A stretch of DNA of 28,668 nt from Scenedesmus sp. ARA3 (GCA_004335835.1 RWJK01001015.1:26214-54881); one strand, 5' to 3'. Shown: positions 1 to 11,013, counted from the stretch's first letter. Made by a program: numbers and translations. Notes: generated by a model not told the origin, from the sequence alone.

Positions 1-161
1 CCCTGGTAACAACAATAACAAAAAAGGTGGTGGTGCAGCCTCTGCGCTGCTTCGTGTGCCTCGTGTGGATCTGGCAGCAAGTCTAGATGCAGCTAGTCCA
101 GACGCAGGATCCTTTTTGTTACCTCACTTCACCGCTGCTGCCACTGCCACTGCTGCTGCTG

Positions 162-210
<49 letters not shown>

Positions 211-215
211 GCCAG
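1..215 (+). other. Probable intron at the window edge, ending in a CTG tract
   Basis: A plausible GT donor lies at about position 6 (CCCTG then GTAACA), and the AG acceptor is at 214-215, directly before the first supported exon. The stretch before the acceptor is an uninterrupted CTG tract. One reading frame stays open through 2-107, so this part could instead be coding, but it has no usable donor. The start codon of the gene is outside the window. Confidence 0.4.
165..209 (+). repeat. (CTG)15 next to a 3' splice site
   Basis: Fifteen perfect CTG units end six bases before the exon at 216, filling the place of the usual polypyrimidine tract. Confidence 0.9.
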
Positions 216-3200
216 GCGCGTGATGCGGAGCACCTGGCCTTCCTGCAGCAATCAGTGGCCTGCCAGGAGCTGCAGAGGAAGCAGGAGGGGCAGGCGAAGC
301 AGCTGGAGGAGCTGCCACGCCTGAGGTACGGCAACTTGTTACTTGCTGTTACACAGTTGTGATAAGTCTGTTGTGTTCGAGTTGCAATGCTTGCCAGTCG
401 GTGGCCTGCCAGGAGCTGCAGAGGAAGGAAGAGAGCCAGGCCAAGCAGCTGGAGGAGCTGCCACGCTTGAGGTGCGGCTGTGTCTGCTGTGTGCAACTGC
501 TGCTAGTTCTGCTGCTGTCAAACTTCTATGGCGACTTTACAACACAGGAGGTTCCTGCCGGCTGTGCCATGCCCCGCCCTGCTTGCAAAATAGGCTTTGC
601 TGCATGCCTTCCTGAGAAGACAGCGTCTGAGAATCGCGGCATTCTCTGATGCATTGTGATTCTCAGATCATTGGATCTGATGCAATGATCTGAAGGTGAA
701 AATTCAATCTGTTTTTGCTATGTTCCTCTGCCCTCCTTGCAGGGCGGGCCTAGCAGATGCGCAGAGTGAGCTGCAGGACGTCATGCAGCAGCTGGCAGCA
801 GCACAGCAGCAGCTCACCGCCAGCCAGGCAACAGCAGCCGCCGCTGAGGCAGCACTCCCTAGCATGCAGCAGCAGCTGCAGGAGGCGCATGCGGCAGCAG
901 CAGCGACGCAGCAGCAGCTGCATGCGGCTCAGGCGGCAGCCGCAGATCAGCAGGCAGCACATGCTGATCTGAGATCTGAGCATGCCAAGGTTTTGGAGGA
1001 GCGTGCTGAGCTGCAGGCACATCTGGATCAGGCCCGGCAGCAGCTGCAGCAGCAGCAGTTGGAGCTGCAGGGCCAGCTGGCAGCTGTGCAGGAGCAGCAG
1101 CAGGCAATGCAGCAGCAGCTGCAGCAGCAGCAAGAGCTTGCAAGCAGCTTGGAAGCACAGGTTGCTGCCGCGCAGGATGCGTTGAAGGTGAGTTAGCTAC
1201 ATATGGTTGGCTTTCGACTCGGTTCAATAGTATGTGTGATGTTCAGAGGCGTGTGCAGAGTAGCTCAACTGTTTATGGTATGCTACTCAGTATGTTGGCA
1301 TGCAGCGCGAGGTAATCTAGCATTGTTAAAAAGCTGAGCTGTGCCTGCAGTGCCGCCAATATCGTCATGCTGGAGCTGCTACACACACCCTGCTGCTGAC
1401 ACCCTGCTGGTGGCATCCTGCTGCTGCTACTGCTGCTGCTGCTGCTGCAGGCCGAGCAGTCCACCATCGCCGGCCTGGAAGCAGAGATCCAAGCCAAGCA
1501 GGCGGAGGCAGCAGCAGCAGCAGGCGAGCTGCAGCAGCTGCAGCAGCACTTTGAGCAGCAGCATGCCATGGCTGCGGAGCTGGTGGCCAGTGTGGAAAGC
1601 CTGCAGAAGCGCGAGCAGCAGCAGCAGCAGGCGCTGCAGCAGGCCCAGCAGCAGCAGGGGGAGCTGCAGCAGGACTTTGAGGCGCTGCAGCAGCTGGTGG
1701 TGAAGCTGCAGGGTGTGATTGAGCAGCAGACAGCTGCGTATGCTGCACTTAAGCAAGCTCAAGAGGGGCTCCTCTTGCAGGACAAGCAGCAGCAGCCAGC
1801 AGCAGCAGGGAGTGGCGAGCTGCTTTCACAGGAGGAGGTTTTGCAAATGCAACGGGAGCTGCAGGCTGTGAGGCAGCAGCTGGCTGCTGCTGAGCAGCAG
1901 CTGGCGCAGCAGCAGCTGCAGCAGCAGCAGCGCAGCGTGATGGGCGCGCTGAAGGCGGCAGATGCAGGCAGGCATGCAGCAGCAGGGCGGCTGGCGGCAC
2001 AGGAGCTGCACGAGAGCGAGAGTGCGCTGCAGGTAAGGGCTGTGGCCTTTTTTTGAGGTCGTCTGTGTTGTAGTGTGGTGCCGCTGTTGCAGAAGGCGGC
2101 TGATGCAGGCAGGCATGCGGTGGCGGGGCGGCTTGCTGCACAGGAGCATCAGCAAAGTGCACTGCAGGTAATGGTTGTGGCCGGGTGTGTAGTGAGCTGT
2201 GTTGTACTGTGGTGTCGCTGTTGCTGCGGCAGCATGTGTTGGGGTGGGCATGCAGCAGCGGGGCGGCTTGCAGCCCAGGAGCCTCAGGCAAGTGAGAGTG
2301 CACTGCAGGCGGCTTTTGCAGTCCTGTTGGTTGTGTTGCAGAAGTGTGGTTCCCGGGCGCCTGCTGCTAGTCTAGCTCCCTGGCGCGTGGTGTGTGTGAT
2401 TTACATGTGCGAGCTTGTTCTATACCCACCATGGATGCTGCTGTTACCTCTGCCTGCTGCCTGCTGCCGCTGCTGCTGCTGCTGCTGGTGGTGCTGCTGC
2501 TGCCGCTGCTGCCACTGCTGCTGCTCAGGCTCACGCGCAGGAGCTGGCCGACCTTGTGAGTGAGCTGAAGCAGCAGCTGGCCACGGCAACAGAGGAGCTG
2601 ACTGATGCCATTGCACGGTGAGGATAGGACGGAAACAACAGCACACGCTCTGCGTAGAGCAACATGCAGTAGTATAGTGTTGCACTGCAGCTCATTGACG
2701 CAATCCGTGTGCGGCCTGGTGTTACTGTGCGGGTGAGGCGCAACAGCGCAGGGCGCGCATGGCAGCATAATCTGTCTCAGCCCTGTAACATGGGCGCGCA
2801 TGGCAGCATAATCTGTCTCAGCCCTGTGTTATACCCCTGTTTCAAACCATCTGGTGTTCTGTGGTGTTCCTGCAGGGCTGAAGCAGGGGAGCGCGAAGCA
2901 GGGGACGCAGCTTCTGCATTGCTGGGCCTGCGCCAGCAGCTGGCAGCGGCTGCGGAGCAGAGCACGCTACTGCTGGAGGCACAGGCGGGGCAGGCTGCAC
3001 TGACGGTGAGGCATGGCAGCCAACAGCATCTAGCCGACAAGCGGGATACCTTGTAGACTTTTGCACCTGTCTTGCTGTGGAAGGCGCATGCGATGCAGGC
3101 GACGCTGACGGTGAGGGGCTGGTGCGTGGGCAGCATAAGCAGCAAGAGTAGTTATGTGTGCAGTAACAGGCTTAGTTTTTGCTGCTGGTTGTGGACAATG

Positions 3201-6200
3201 AGAGCCTCGCACAAGTCGATGAGCAGCTGCCTGGCTCACTGAACCCAGCCAAATCAATCCTGCTGTGACACATGCATGCTGCCATTTCTGCTTGTTATAT
3301 ATGTTTCAGGCAAAACTGCAGAAGCTGAGGGAAGGCCGTGAGAGGCTGCTGGAAGCAAAGTGACAGCTCCCTCCCCTCACCCGAAGTGGCTGATACTGCT
3401 GCAACTTGCCCTGCTGTGTGTGATTTGCTGGGCTGTGTGTGTTGCAGGCTGAGCTTCATCACCTGACCGAGGACAACGAGGCGCTCTTTGAGGACAAGCA
3501 TCAGCTGCAAGCGCAACCCTGCCGTGACACATGCACGCTGCTTTGTGCTGTACAAATGCTGCTCGTCACTGCAGGGTCAACTGCAGAAGCTGACGGAAGA
3601 CAACGACGCACTCTTTGAGGACAACCAGCAGCTGCGCGCTGAGCTGAGGGGCATGCGGGCACTGCATGGTTCAAACACATCCAGCCAGGTCAATCATGCT
3701 GTGACGCATGCATGCCTGCCTGCTGCTCATTTTACTGTTTCATGTTGCAGGGTGAGCTGCAGAAGCTCACAGAAGATAATGAGGCCCTCTTTGAAGACAA
3801 CCAGCAGCTGCGCGCTGAGCTGGAAGGGGTGCGGGGGCGGCTGAACGAGAGCAGGCACAGCGCGGGCGAGGCGGCGAAACTGGCGGCACTCAGCACGGCA
3901 GACGCAAACCTCGCACGGTGAGTCAGCTGCGATGTCTGGTTGCTTTTAGGTGTGTTCCAAATAGTATTGTTGGCGGGCTTGGTCGGTCCTGGATTGTTCG
4001 ACTTTAGTGCTGCTGTTGGGTGATGTGTGGCAAGCTGCGTGCTTCATCATTGTGGGGCTTAGCTGGAAGGGGTGCGGGGGCGGCTCAATGAAAGCAGGCA
4101 CAGCGCGGGCGAGGCGGCGAAACTGGCGGCACTCAGCACCGCAGACGCAAACCTTGCACGGTGAGACAGCTGCGCTGTACTGCTGCAGGCTGCGCTGCGC
4201 ACTGCCGAATGACATGCATCGCCGGTAACCACCGAGTCTTTCCTACCACATGCACTCTCATACCACATGCGAATGCCAGCTCCGTTGCATTGGTGTGCTC
4301 TTGCTGCGGGGCGCAACACAATGGCTTGCAGAACCAGCTGAGCATGATGCGCTGCGCGCTGCGGGCCCCAATTTGCGCCGTGAATGAGGTGCATCGTCGA
4401 ATCTCCCCACCCTGCATGCTTCTGCCTGCTGTGTTCGACTCCTGCAGGGCTCAACACGAGGGCCTGCAGAACCAGCTCAGCGTGATGCGCGAAAAGCTGC
4501 CGTGTGCAGTCCCTACCGTGAATGGCAGGCCAACTGGAGGTCTAATAAACGCGTGTCTGCTTTCTGCAAATTTGAAAACTGCTGCAGGGCTCAGCACGAG
4601 GACTTGCAGAACCAGCTCTCAGTCATGCGCGCCGAGCTGCGCGCCGCCCTTCGTGCCGTGAATGACGTGCGGCAGAGCGGCCTGCCTCCCCTGGCACAGG
4701 CAGCGCAGGCGCTGGCAGCGGGCCTGTCTGCAGGGCAGTCTGGCCTGTCTGCTGTAGAGCTTGAAGTGGACCGCCTGGCATACATGCTGCGTGGCAGTGG
4801 GGAGCAGGTGAGCAGCACAGGGTTCGGACTTCAGGGTTTGGTGTTGAGGCATTCACGGCTGGGCTGTCTGCAGGCCAGTCTGGCCTGTCTGCCGTGGAGC
4901 TGGAGGTGGATCGGCTGGCATACGTGCTGCGTGGCAGCAACGAGCAACAGGTGAGACACATGTGTTTATCGGGTTTCAGAGTTCAGGCTTTGATGTTTGT
5001 TTGATGTGGCGCTGGCGGCCGGCCTCTCAGCAGGGCAGCCGGGCCGCGCTGCGCGCTGTGAATGAGGTGCGGCCTGCCTCCCCTGGCACAGGCGCTGGCG
5101 GCTGGCCTGTCTACGGGGCAGTCCGGCTTGTCTGCTGTGGAGCTTGAACTCGATCGCCTGACATACATGCTGCGTGGCAGCAGCGAGCAACAGGTGAGGC
5201 GTTGTCCTGGTAGGGTGTTGCATATTCGGTTTGTTTGGTTTTAAAGGTTTGGGCTGGGCAGGCGCTGTGAACGAGGTGCGGCAGAGCGGCCTGCCTCCCC
5301 TGGCGCAGGCGGCGCAAGCGCTGGCAGCGGGCCTGTCTGCAGGCCAGTCCGGCTTGTCTGCGGTTGAGGTGGAGGTTGATCGGCTGGCCTAGATGCTGCG
5401 CGGCAGCAGCGAGCAGCAGGTAAGAACATGTTTACAAAGAGTTTGTGTTTTGGGTTTTAGAGTTCAGGCTTTGATGTTGTGGCGCTGGCGGCCGGCCTCT
5501 CAGCAGGGCAGTCGGGGCTGTCTGCCGTGGAGCTGGAGGTGGATCGGCTGGCGTACATGCTGTCTGGCAGTGAGGAGCAGGTGAGCCGGAGTTGTATTGG
5601 GCTTTGAGATGTTGCTGTAACTGCTGAGCTGTCTGCGGGCCAGTCGGAGCTGTCTGCTGTGGAGCTTGAAGTGGATCGGCTGGCGTACATGCTGGGGGGC
5701 AGCAGCGGTGAACAAGTGAGCAGCACAGGGTTCGGACTTCAGGTTGGTGTTGAGGCATTCACGGCTGGCCTGTCTGCGGGCCAGTCGGAGCTGTCTGCTG
5801 TGGAGCTTGTGGTTGACCGGCTGGCATACATGCTGCGGAGCAGAGTGGGGAGCAGGTGAGCAGCGGGGGGTTGAGCAGGGTGCGGTACTGGTTGGAGGTT
5901 GGTTGTTGAGGCGATGGGCTGTTGGCAAGTTGTCCTGCATGCTGTTGAAAACCTGCTGCTGCTGCTGCACCTCGCAGGATGCGCAGGCAGCGCAGCACGC
6001 CACCGGCTCCCAGCTGTCCCTGCTCATGTCCACCCTGGATAAAGCAACAGAGCAGCAGCACCTGAGCCGCACTGACGCCGTCACAACCTGCTGCTGCTGC
6101 TACTGTTGCTGCTTGCAGGACGTCCAGGCTGTACAGCACGCCGCAGGCTCCCAGCTGTCCCTGCTCAAGGCCACCTTGGACAAGGCAGCAGAGCAGCAGC

Positions 6201-6528
6201 ACCTGAGCCACAGCGAAGCAGCAGAGCTGGCAGCAGGGCTGCAGCGCTGCCAAGCAGCAGTAATGGAGGCTGCACGAGCACTCGCTGCTCCCCTGCGGGC
6301 ACGTAGTGCACACAGCACGATGTCTCAAGTCTCTGAGGGAGGCTTTCAGGATGCTGAGCTAGTGGCTGGGCTGGGCCCGACAGCAGCAGCAGCAGCAGCA
6401 GGGCAGCAGCAGCAGCGGCGGCTGCGGGCGCTTGCGGAGGGGGGACTGGGGGATGCTGATGATGAGGCGAGTGAGGCAGCAGCAGCAGCAGCAGGCGAGG
6501 GTGAGGAGGAGGTGGACAGCAGTGCAGT

Positions 6529-6559
<31 letters not shown>

Positions 6560-8857
6560 GCGGCGGCGGCAGCAAGCCCAGGAGGCTTCTCTGCTGCGTC
6601 TGCGAGCTCCCCTGCTGCTGTGCGGCCACGCTTTGCTCACCCGGCAGATGCACGCTTTGCGTCCCCCTCCCCTTCGGCTGGCTCAGCAGCAACACCCATG
6701 CACACCCCAGCAGCAGCAGCAGTGGGTGGTGAGGCCGGCTTGGCTGCCACACCCATGTACACCCCAGCAGCAGCAGCAGCAGTGGATGAGGCTAGTTCAG
6801 TCCTGACACCCATGCACACCCCAGCAGCAGCAGCAGATGAGCAGGAGCAGCAGCAGCAGCAGCAGTTTTTCACCTGCCTGCCTGCCAGCAAGACCACTGC
6901 ACGCACCGACCCAGCAGCACCAGCAGCAGCAGCAGCAGCAGCAGGTGGATTTGCAAGCCCTGCAGGCAGCAGCAGCGGCGTGCTGCCAGCCACCCCCACC
7001 TCTACGCCACATGCACATGCACATGGTGCTGTGGGAGACTCTCCGCTACGCTGGCCAGGCACCTCTCCTGCTGCTGCTGCTGCTGAGTCAGTGAGTATGG
7101 GTGGCAGCCATTATACTCAACAGCAGCAGCAGGAAGAGGAGGAGGAAGATGGTGTGGTCTCAACAGCAGGAGCAGCAGCAGCAGCAGCAGCAGCGCCACG
7201 CGCGCTCGATGCTGCTGCTGCTGTTGAGCTGCTGGCTCGCATGGCTGACACAGCCATGCTATATACAGATCAGACAGAGCTGGAAGGGGTGGTCACGGCG
7301 GCAGCAGCAGCAGCGGCAGCAGCGCTGCAGCAGCAGGGCGAGGGAGAGTACCTGCTGGGTGACAATGAGGAAGAGGAAGATGAGGCTGAAGATGAGTGTG
7401 AAGATGAGTGTGAAGTTGACTTTGGGGCAGACGAAGATGCAGATCAGGAGGCAGCAGCAGCAGAAGGTGATGCAGAGGAGGCTGGCGGGTATGACGGTGT
7501 TAGTAACGCCGCCCGCTGGTCTGCGGCTTCCGTGCTTGGCGGCGGCAGCACCGTGGCCGCCTTTGATGGGGATGAGGATGATGCTGACCTGGCAAAGTTT
7601 GTGGAGGGAGCGTCTGCTGTCGGCAGCGTGATGTCTTTTGGGGGCAGCAGCAGCAGCCGCAGCAGCAGCTGTGCCAGGCTGGGGTCAGAGCCAGACTCTG
7701 CTGCACAGCAGCAGCAGGGTGAGAAGCAGCAGCCGGGCCGTGTGCAGCATGCCATGGCAGGTGTTGCAGCTGCAGCAGCAGGCGGCAAGCTGGGTGGCGT
7801 GCTGCTGCCCAGCAGCAGCAGCAGTGAACAGCAGCAGCAGAAGGTACCTGATGAGCTGCCTACCCCCCACTTCTGGCGCCACCCTGCTGTAGTGAGTTCA
7901 GTGAGGTCAGCAAGCAGCCCTGGATCTCTTGCCTCACCTTTGCAGCAGCAGCAGCAGCAGCAAGGACAGCAGCAGGTGTTTGGCTCGCCTGCTGCTGCTG
8001 CTGCCGCTGCTGGCAGCCCTGCGCACAGCAGCAGCGGCGCTAGCCCGCTACCGGGTATGATGTTTCCTATGAGTCCAGTGGGCATGACACCAGCACCCGC
8101 AGCAGCCGGCAGCCGCAGCAGCCAGCAGCAGCAGCGTGACTGGGCGCTTGGCAGCAGTACAGCAGCAGCAGCAGCAGCAACAAGCCCAGCTGCTGCTGTT
8201 GGATCTCCTATCGACAGCCCTGGCAGTGGCAGCCTGAGCGGTATCAGCTTGTCACACCCCTCGCCCCTGCCAGGCCAGCCAGCGTCACATAACGCGACAC
8301 ATGACGGCAGCTATGACAGCTCGCCGGTTGTGTCTGGCGGCGCGGCGCGGTCTCCGCCGCGCATTGGCGCTGCATTCAGGGCACATGGTTTAGGCCTTGG
8401 TGTCCCCAAGTTGAATCTGAGTGCGATCGGCAGCAGCAGCAGCAGCGCTGCAAACAGGGGAGGCAGCTCAGTGGGCCAGCCGATCCCCTTGCCTGGCGTG
8501 CCATGTGATGCAGCAGATGACGATGATCAGGCCGCTCAGCCCACCACCAGTGTCAATGGTGGGCTGGGCATGCCGAAGCTGGATCTGAGTGCGATCAAGT
8601 GCGGCAGCTATGGCAGCAGTAGCAGCAGCTGGGCTGGCGCCGGGGGGTATGCTGCAAGGGGTGGAGGCTTCTCTGTGGGGGAGCCGATTGAGCTGCCAGC
8701 TGTGCCTGTTACTGCCAGGCCTGAGCAGCAGCAGCAGCAGGGTGTGGTGGATGAGGAGACAAGTGCAGCAACGGCAGCAGCTGGTGCTGAGGGCTCCATG
8801 CAGCAGCAGCAGCAGGATGAAGTAAGTGTGGGCAGCATGACTGCTGAGTCAGCTGGC

Positions 8858-8906
<49 letters not shown>

Positions 8907-10105
8907 AGGCCTCTCCATCGCTAGGCGGCAGCTGTGGCCTTCCGCAGCAGCAGCAGCAGCAAGAGGCAAGTGCCACTGCTGGTGCCAGCCCTGGTAGTAT
9001 CAGCATCAGCAGCTGCACAGTAGCAGCTACAGGTGGTGGTGACACTCCTTCTTCCTCTGCTGCTGCTGCTGGTCCAGCTGCAGCTGCTGCTGACACACCT
9101 GCAGCAGCAGCAGCACAGGCTGCAGCTACGCCAGCAGTACCTAGCCTTCTGCGCACTCCTGTGCACCCCCTGCTGGTGCTGCAGCAGCAAGCCACGCCAG
9201 GCCCTGAGGCTTACTTCACTGCACAGCCAAGTGCGCCATGGCAGCAGCAGCAGCAGCAGGGTGAGGAGGCAGCAGCAGCAGCAGAAGGCGGTGCGCCTTT
9301 TGGGGGATTCTTTGCGTTTGCCAAGAGTGCTGAGCAGCAGGAGCAGGAGGAGGATGGGGGTGCGGATGTGGATGTGGCTAGTACACCTGCTGCCGCTGTA
9401 GCGGCTGTTGGGGACACTGCAACAGCTGCTGAGCAGCAGCAGCAGCAGTTCTTCACCTGCATGCCGGAGAGCAGAGCTGCTGCCCGCACTGAGGTAGCGG
9501 CAGCAGCAGCAGGAGGCACGCAGCAGCAGCAGCAGGATGAGGAGGAAGGGCAGGGCGATTCTGAAGCACCATTCACAGCAGCAGGGGTGCCAGCTGCCCC
9601 TGATGCTGCTGTTTATGATGACGAAGCTGATGGAAGTGAGGTGGATGTTGATGCGGCATCTTCTGCAGGCAGCACTGCTGCTGCTGCTGCTGCTGCCGGT
9701 GCTGCGGCTGCTGATCGGGCTGCTTTTGATGATGGCGAGGATGAGGCTGATGATGATGCGGCATCTTCTGCGGGCAGCACTGCTGCTGCTCCTGCTGCTG
9801 CTGCTGTTGCTGGTGAGGATGAGGATTTGTTTGACGATGATAGTGAGGCTGATGATGATGCAGCCTCTTCTGCAGGCAGCACTGCTGGTGCTGCAGCAAC
9901 TGAACAGGCAGACGAGCAGCAGCAGCAGCAGCAGCGTGAGGCGCATCCGGTGCCAGAGCTAGATCCTGAGAGCAGCAGCACAGCAGCTGACACTGCCCAC
10001 AATGGTGCAGCAGCAGCCGAGCAGCAGCAGCTGGATGTTGGCGGCGCGTCAGATGACGAAGGGAGTGCGGCAAGCGGCAGCAGCAGCAGCGCGGCGCGCC
10101 CGGCG

Positions 10106-10152
<47 letters not shown>

Positions 10153-10246
10153 GCCGAGTGTGTTCAAGCCGCGCAAGCTGGTGCATGCTTTTGAGGAGGC
10201 GGGGGTTGAGGATGGAGATGATGCTGCAGATGCTTCTGTGGCTTGA
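216..10246 (+). CDS. Long coiled-coil protein with low-complexity C-terminal half (5' partial)
   Basis: I do not recognise this gene. The minimal in-frame chain is 216-325, 743-1187, 1451-2032, 2529-2617, 2876-3005, 3751-3917, 4588-4807 and 6119-10246. All junctions are GT-AG and phases agree (2,0,0,2,0,2,0), giving 1956 residues in the window before the TGA at 10244-10246. Residues up to the last exon are rich in Gln, Ala, Leu and Glu with heptad-like spacing, for example ELQQLQQHF and GELQKLTEDNEALFEDNQQL, as in long coiled-coil scaffold or tether proteins. The last exon is disordered in character. No enzymatic domain is visible. Almost every exon has partial ghost copies in the neighbouring introns, and a 75-nt copy at 2093-2167 could be spliced in without breaking frame. 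The true exon set, especially between 4808 and 6118, needs transcripts. Confidence in the coding strand and end is high; confidence in each exon is moderate. Confidence 0.75.
392..471 (+). pseudogene. Ghost of exon 216-325 (3' part, downstream)
   Basis: This repeats the end of the exon, with the peptide SVACQELQRK-EESQAKQLEELPRLR followed by a GT donor (GTGCGG). An AG lies just before it, but splicing there would give the wrong phase, so it reads as a partial copy rather than an exon. Confidence 0.75.
2093..2167 (+). other. In-phase duplicate of the end of exon 1451-2032 (possible cassette exon)
   Basis: This 75-nt copy (KAADAGRHAVAGRLAAQEH...) is flanked by TTGCAG and GTAATG. It is a multiple of three and sits in the right phase, so including it would add 25 residues to the coiled coil. 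The following intron also resembles the preceding one. It may be a real alternative exon. Confidence 0.55.
2245..2308 (+). pseudogene. Second ghost of the end of exon 1451-2032
   Basis: The encoded peptide GHAAAGRLAAQEPQASESALQ matches the exon end. The donor is mutated to GC (CAG then GCGGCT), so it is probably not used. Confidence 0.7.
2751..2827 (+). repeat. 41-bp tandem repeat, two copies, in an intron
   Basis: A 36-bp block starting GGGCGCGCATGGCAGC is repeated exactly at 2751-2786 and 2792-2827 (period 41). It lies in the intron between exons 2529-2617 and 2876-3005. Confidence 0.85.
3089..3110 (+). pseudogene. Short ghost of the end of exon 2876-3005
   Basis: The last bases of the exon (CAGG..GC.CTGACG) and the following donor GTGAGG recur here. 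Only about 22 nt match, so this is one of the weaker ghosts. Confidence 0.5.
3310..3361 (+). pseudogene. 5' ghost 1 of exon 3751-3917
   Basis: It starts right after an AG (TTTCAG) and reads AKLQKLREGRERLLEAK then TGA. It aligns to the start of the full exon, GELQKLTEDNEALFED. Confidence 0.65.
3448..3530 (+). pseudogene. 5' ghost 2 of exon 3751-3917
   Basis: It follows TTGCAG and reads AELHHLTEDNEALFEDKHQL before diverging. There is no donor at its inner end. Confidence 0.8.
3575..3690 (+). pseudogene. 5' ghost 3 of exon 3751-3917
   Basis: It follows CTGCAG and reads GQLQKLTEDNDALFEDNQQL then RAELRGMR. It is the closest upstream copy of the exon start and the third in a row before the full exon. 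Confidence 0.85.
4061..4160 (+). pseudogene. 3' ghost of exon 3751-3917
   Basis: This copies the last 100 nt of the exon (3818-3917) at 95 of 100 bases, followed by a donor GTGAGA. All five differences are synonymous (Leu, Asn, Glu, Thr and Leu codons), so the encoded peptide is unchanged. Confidence 0.95.
4308..4388 (+). pseudogene. 5' ghost 1 of exon 4588-4807
   Basis: It matches the exon start (AQH..LQNQLS.M). The acceptor AG has become GG and the frame is damaged (MMRCALRAPICAVNEV). A GT follows the AVNEV part. Confidence 0.7.
4448..4525 (+). pseudogene. 5' ghost 2 of exon 4588-4807
   Basis: It follows CTGCAG and reads AQHEGLQNQLSVMREKLP before diverging, matching AQHEDLQNQLSVMRAEL of the full exon. 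Confidence 0.85.
4861..5855 (+). repeat. Array of six 3' ghosts of exon 4588-4807
   Basis: The exon end (LSAGQSGLSAVELEVDRLAYML, broken here as LSAGQSGLSA then VELEVDRLAYML) recurs at about 4861-4950, 5009-5193, 5262-5419, 5482-5580, 5624-5715 and 5761-5855. Each copy is followed by a donor such as GTGAGC, GTGAGG or GTAAGA. The copy at 5262-5419 has an in-frame TAG in LA*ML. The copy at 5009-5193 is composite, with a later exon segment joined ahead of an earlier one. The spacer after copy 1 (4808-4870) is nearly repeated after copy 6 (5716-5778), showing a second round of duplication. Some copies could be translated, but a unique splice path cannot be drawn. Confidence 0.9.
5978..6082 (+). 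pseudogene. 5' copy of the start of exon 6119-10246
   Basis: It follows CTCGCAG and reads DAQAAQHATGSQLSLLMSTL then DKATEQQHLSRTDA, a near copy of the start of the last exon. The frame runs on through the CTG-rich spacer into 6119, so it may be translated. Confidence 0.8.
8861..8905 (+). repeat. (GCT)15 coding for Ala15
   Basis: Fifteen perfect GCT codons encode alanine inside the last exon of the coiled-coil gene. Most other poly-Ala runs in this exon use GCA instead. Confidence 0.9.
10109..10150 (+). repeat. (CAG)14 coding for Gln14
   Basis: Fourteen perfect CAG codons lie 32 residues before the stop of the coiled-coil gene, followed by PPSVFKPRK. Confidence 0.9.
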
Positions 10247-11013
10247 GCTTGAGATTGATTGCCGGTGGAATGTGGTCTTGACCCAGTTTTCTTCCGCGAC
10301 TCTTTGAACACTAGACAGAGATATGCACCAGTACTCAGCTAGCGCACCTGTTGGTTTAGGATGGGTGGTGGCGCTGCCTGGTTGTATCAGTGCGCCCCTC
10401 GTGGTCCATGGAGTCGCGTGTCCTGTTAGAAGCTGGTGTGGGATCAGCATTTAAGTAGTTGTAGTATTTTCAGCGTGTAGGAAGTGTGATCAACTGCGAA
10501 GCTGGTGCACGTGTGCTGGTGCACCAGCGGGCGTAGGCAGCACACCCCCTGGTGGCATGTCTGCTGCAGTCTGTGCTGTAGTAATGGCTTTGCCGTGCTT
10601 GTGGTGCAAATTTGGTTAGTTGTAGCCTGTAATGTTTGTCATTTGAATGACCGAAACTGCTCCGCGCAGATGAAAGTTGAGGTACCCCATCCTGCTGCAC
10701 AGGGGTAATCGCCCGCTGCCAGTACCCAAGTGCTGTGCAGCCTTGCCCAAGTGCGAACTGCTCGATGAGGGCCGCTGACTTACCAGAAATGTCGCATTCC
10801 ATCAAAATATATCTTTGCACATCATAGCCGGACCAATGGTGGCACGGCAGCCGTAACAGTGTGCCACTTGTCAGGCATTCCCCGAGTATCCCGACCCTAT
10901 AGCCAGCCCGTTGCAGAGTAAACGACACCTTTACAGCCAGTGAGCTCTTAAACTGCAGTCGCAGCTACACATAGCTGCCTGCACGAGCTCGGCAACCACA
11001 CAAAGCATTCAAC
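10247..11013 (+). other. 3' UTR of the coiled-coil gene and 5' flank of TypA
   Basis: I see no convincing gene here. The 3' UTR probably runs to just after the TGTAA at 10628. The rest would hold the TypA promoter and 5' UTR. An AT-rich patch (AAAATATATCTT) at about 10803-10815 lies 200 bases before the TypA start codon and could be TATA-like, but this is weak. The open minus-strand frame over 10470-10928 resembles no protein I know. Confidence 0.5.
10628..10632 (+). terminator. TGTAA poly(A) signal of the coiled-coil gene
   Basis: This is the first TGTAA after the stop at 10246, about 380 bases downstream. TGTAA is the usual poly(A) signal in green algae such as Chlamydomonas. Confidence 0.4.

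Larger units (their letters stand above)
6119..10246 (+). other. Giant terminal exon: poly-Ala/poly-Gln, acidic, with internal protein repeats
   Basis: This single exon encodes 1375 residues and the stop. It begins DVQAVQHAAGSQLSLLKATL, the end of the coiled coil, then becomes low complexity. Internal repeats are visible. A TPM(H/Y)TP-AAAA unit occurs three times at 6692-6835. A Q-run followed by FFTC(L/M)P and a basic AR segment occurs at 6866-6910 and 9449-9493. A unit with PKL(N/D)LSAI, then SVG(Q/E)PI and LP.VP, occurs at 8393-8504 and 8560-8707. An acidic DAASSAGST unit occurs three times at 9642-9890. The exon ends with a Q14 run and then PPSVFKPRKLVHAFEEAG. Acidic clusters (EEEEDEAEDECEDECEVD type) lie near 7370-7450. 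The reading frame is also open upstream through 5978-6118, so the exon may start at 5978 instead. Confidence 0.7.

Noticed and set aside
4588..5855. CRISPR-like array.
   Set aside because: The repeats are diverged coding pieces with variable spacing in a eukaryotic gene.
119..10311. Many long antisense and alternate-frame open frames over the coiled-coil gene (poly-Leu, poly-Ala, poly-Ser, poly-Cys).
   Set aside because: They are the other frames of CAG/CTG runs. They lack splice logic and non-repeat protein sequence.
10470..10928. Minus-strand 152-residue open frame between genes 1 and 2.
   Set aside because: It has no recognisable protein features and lies in probable UTR and promoter sequence.
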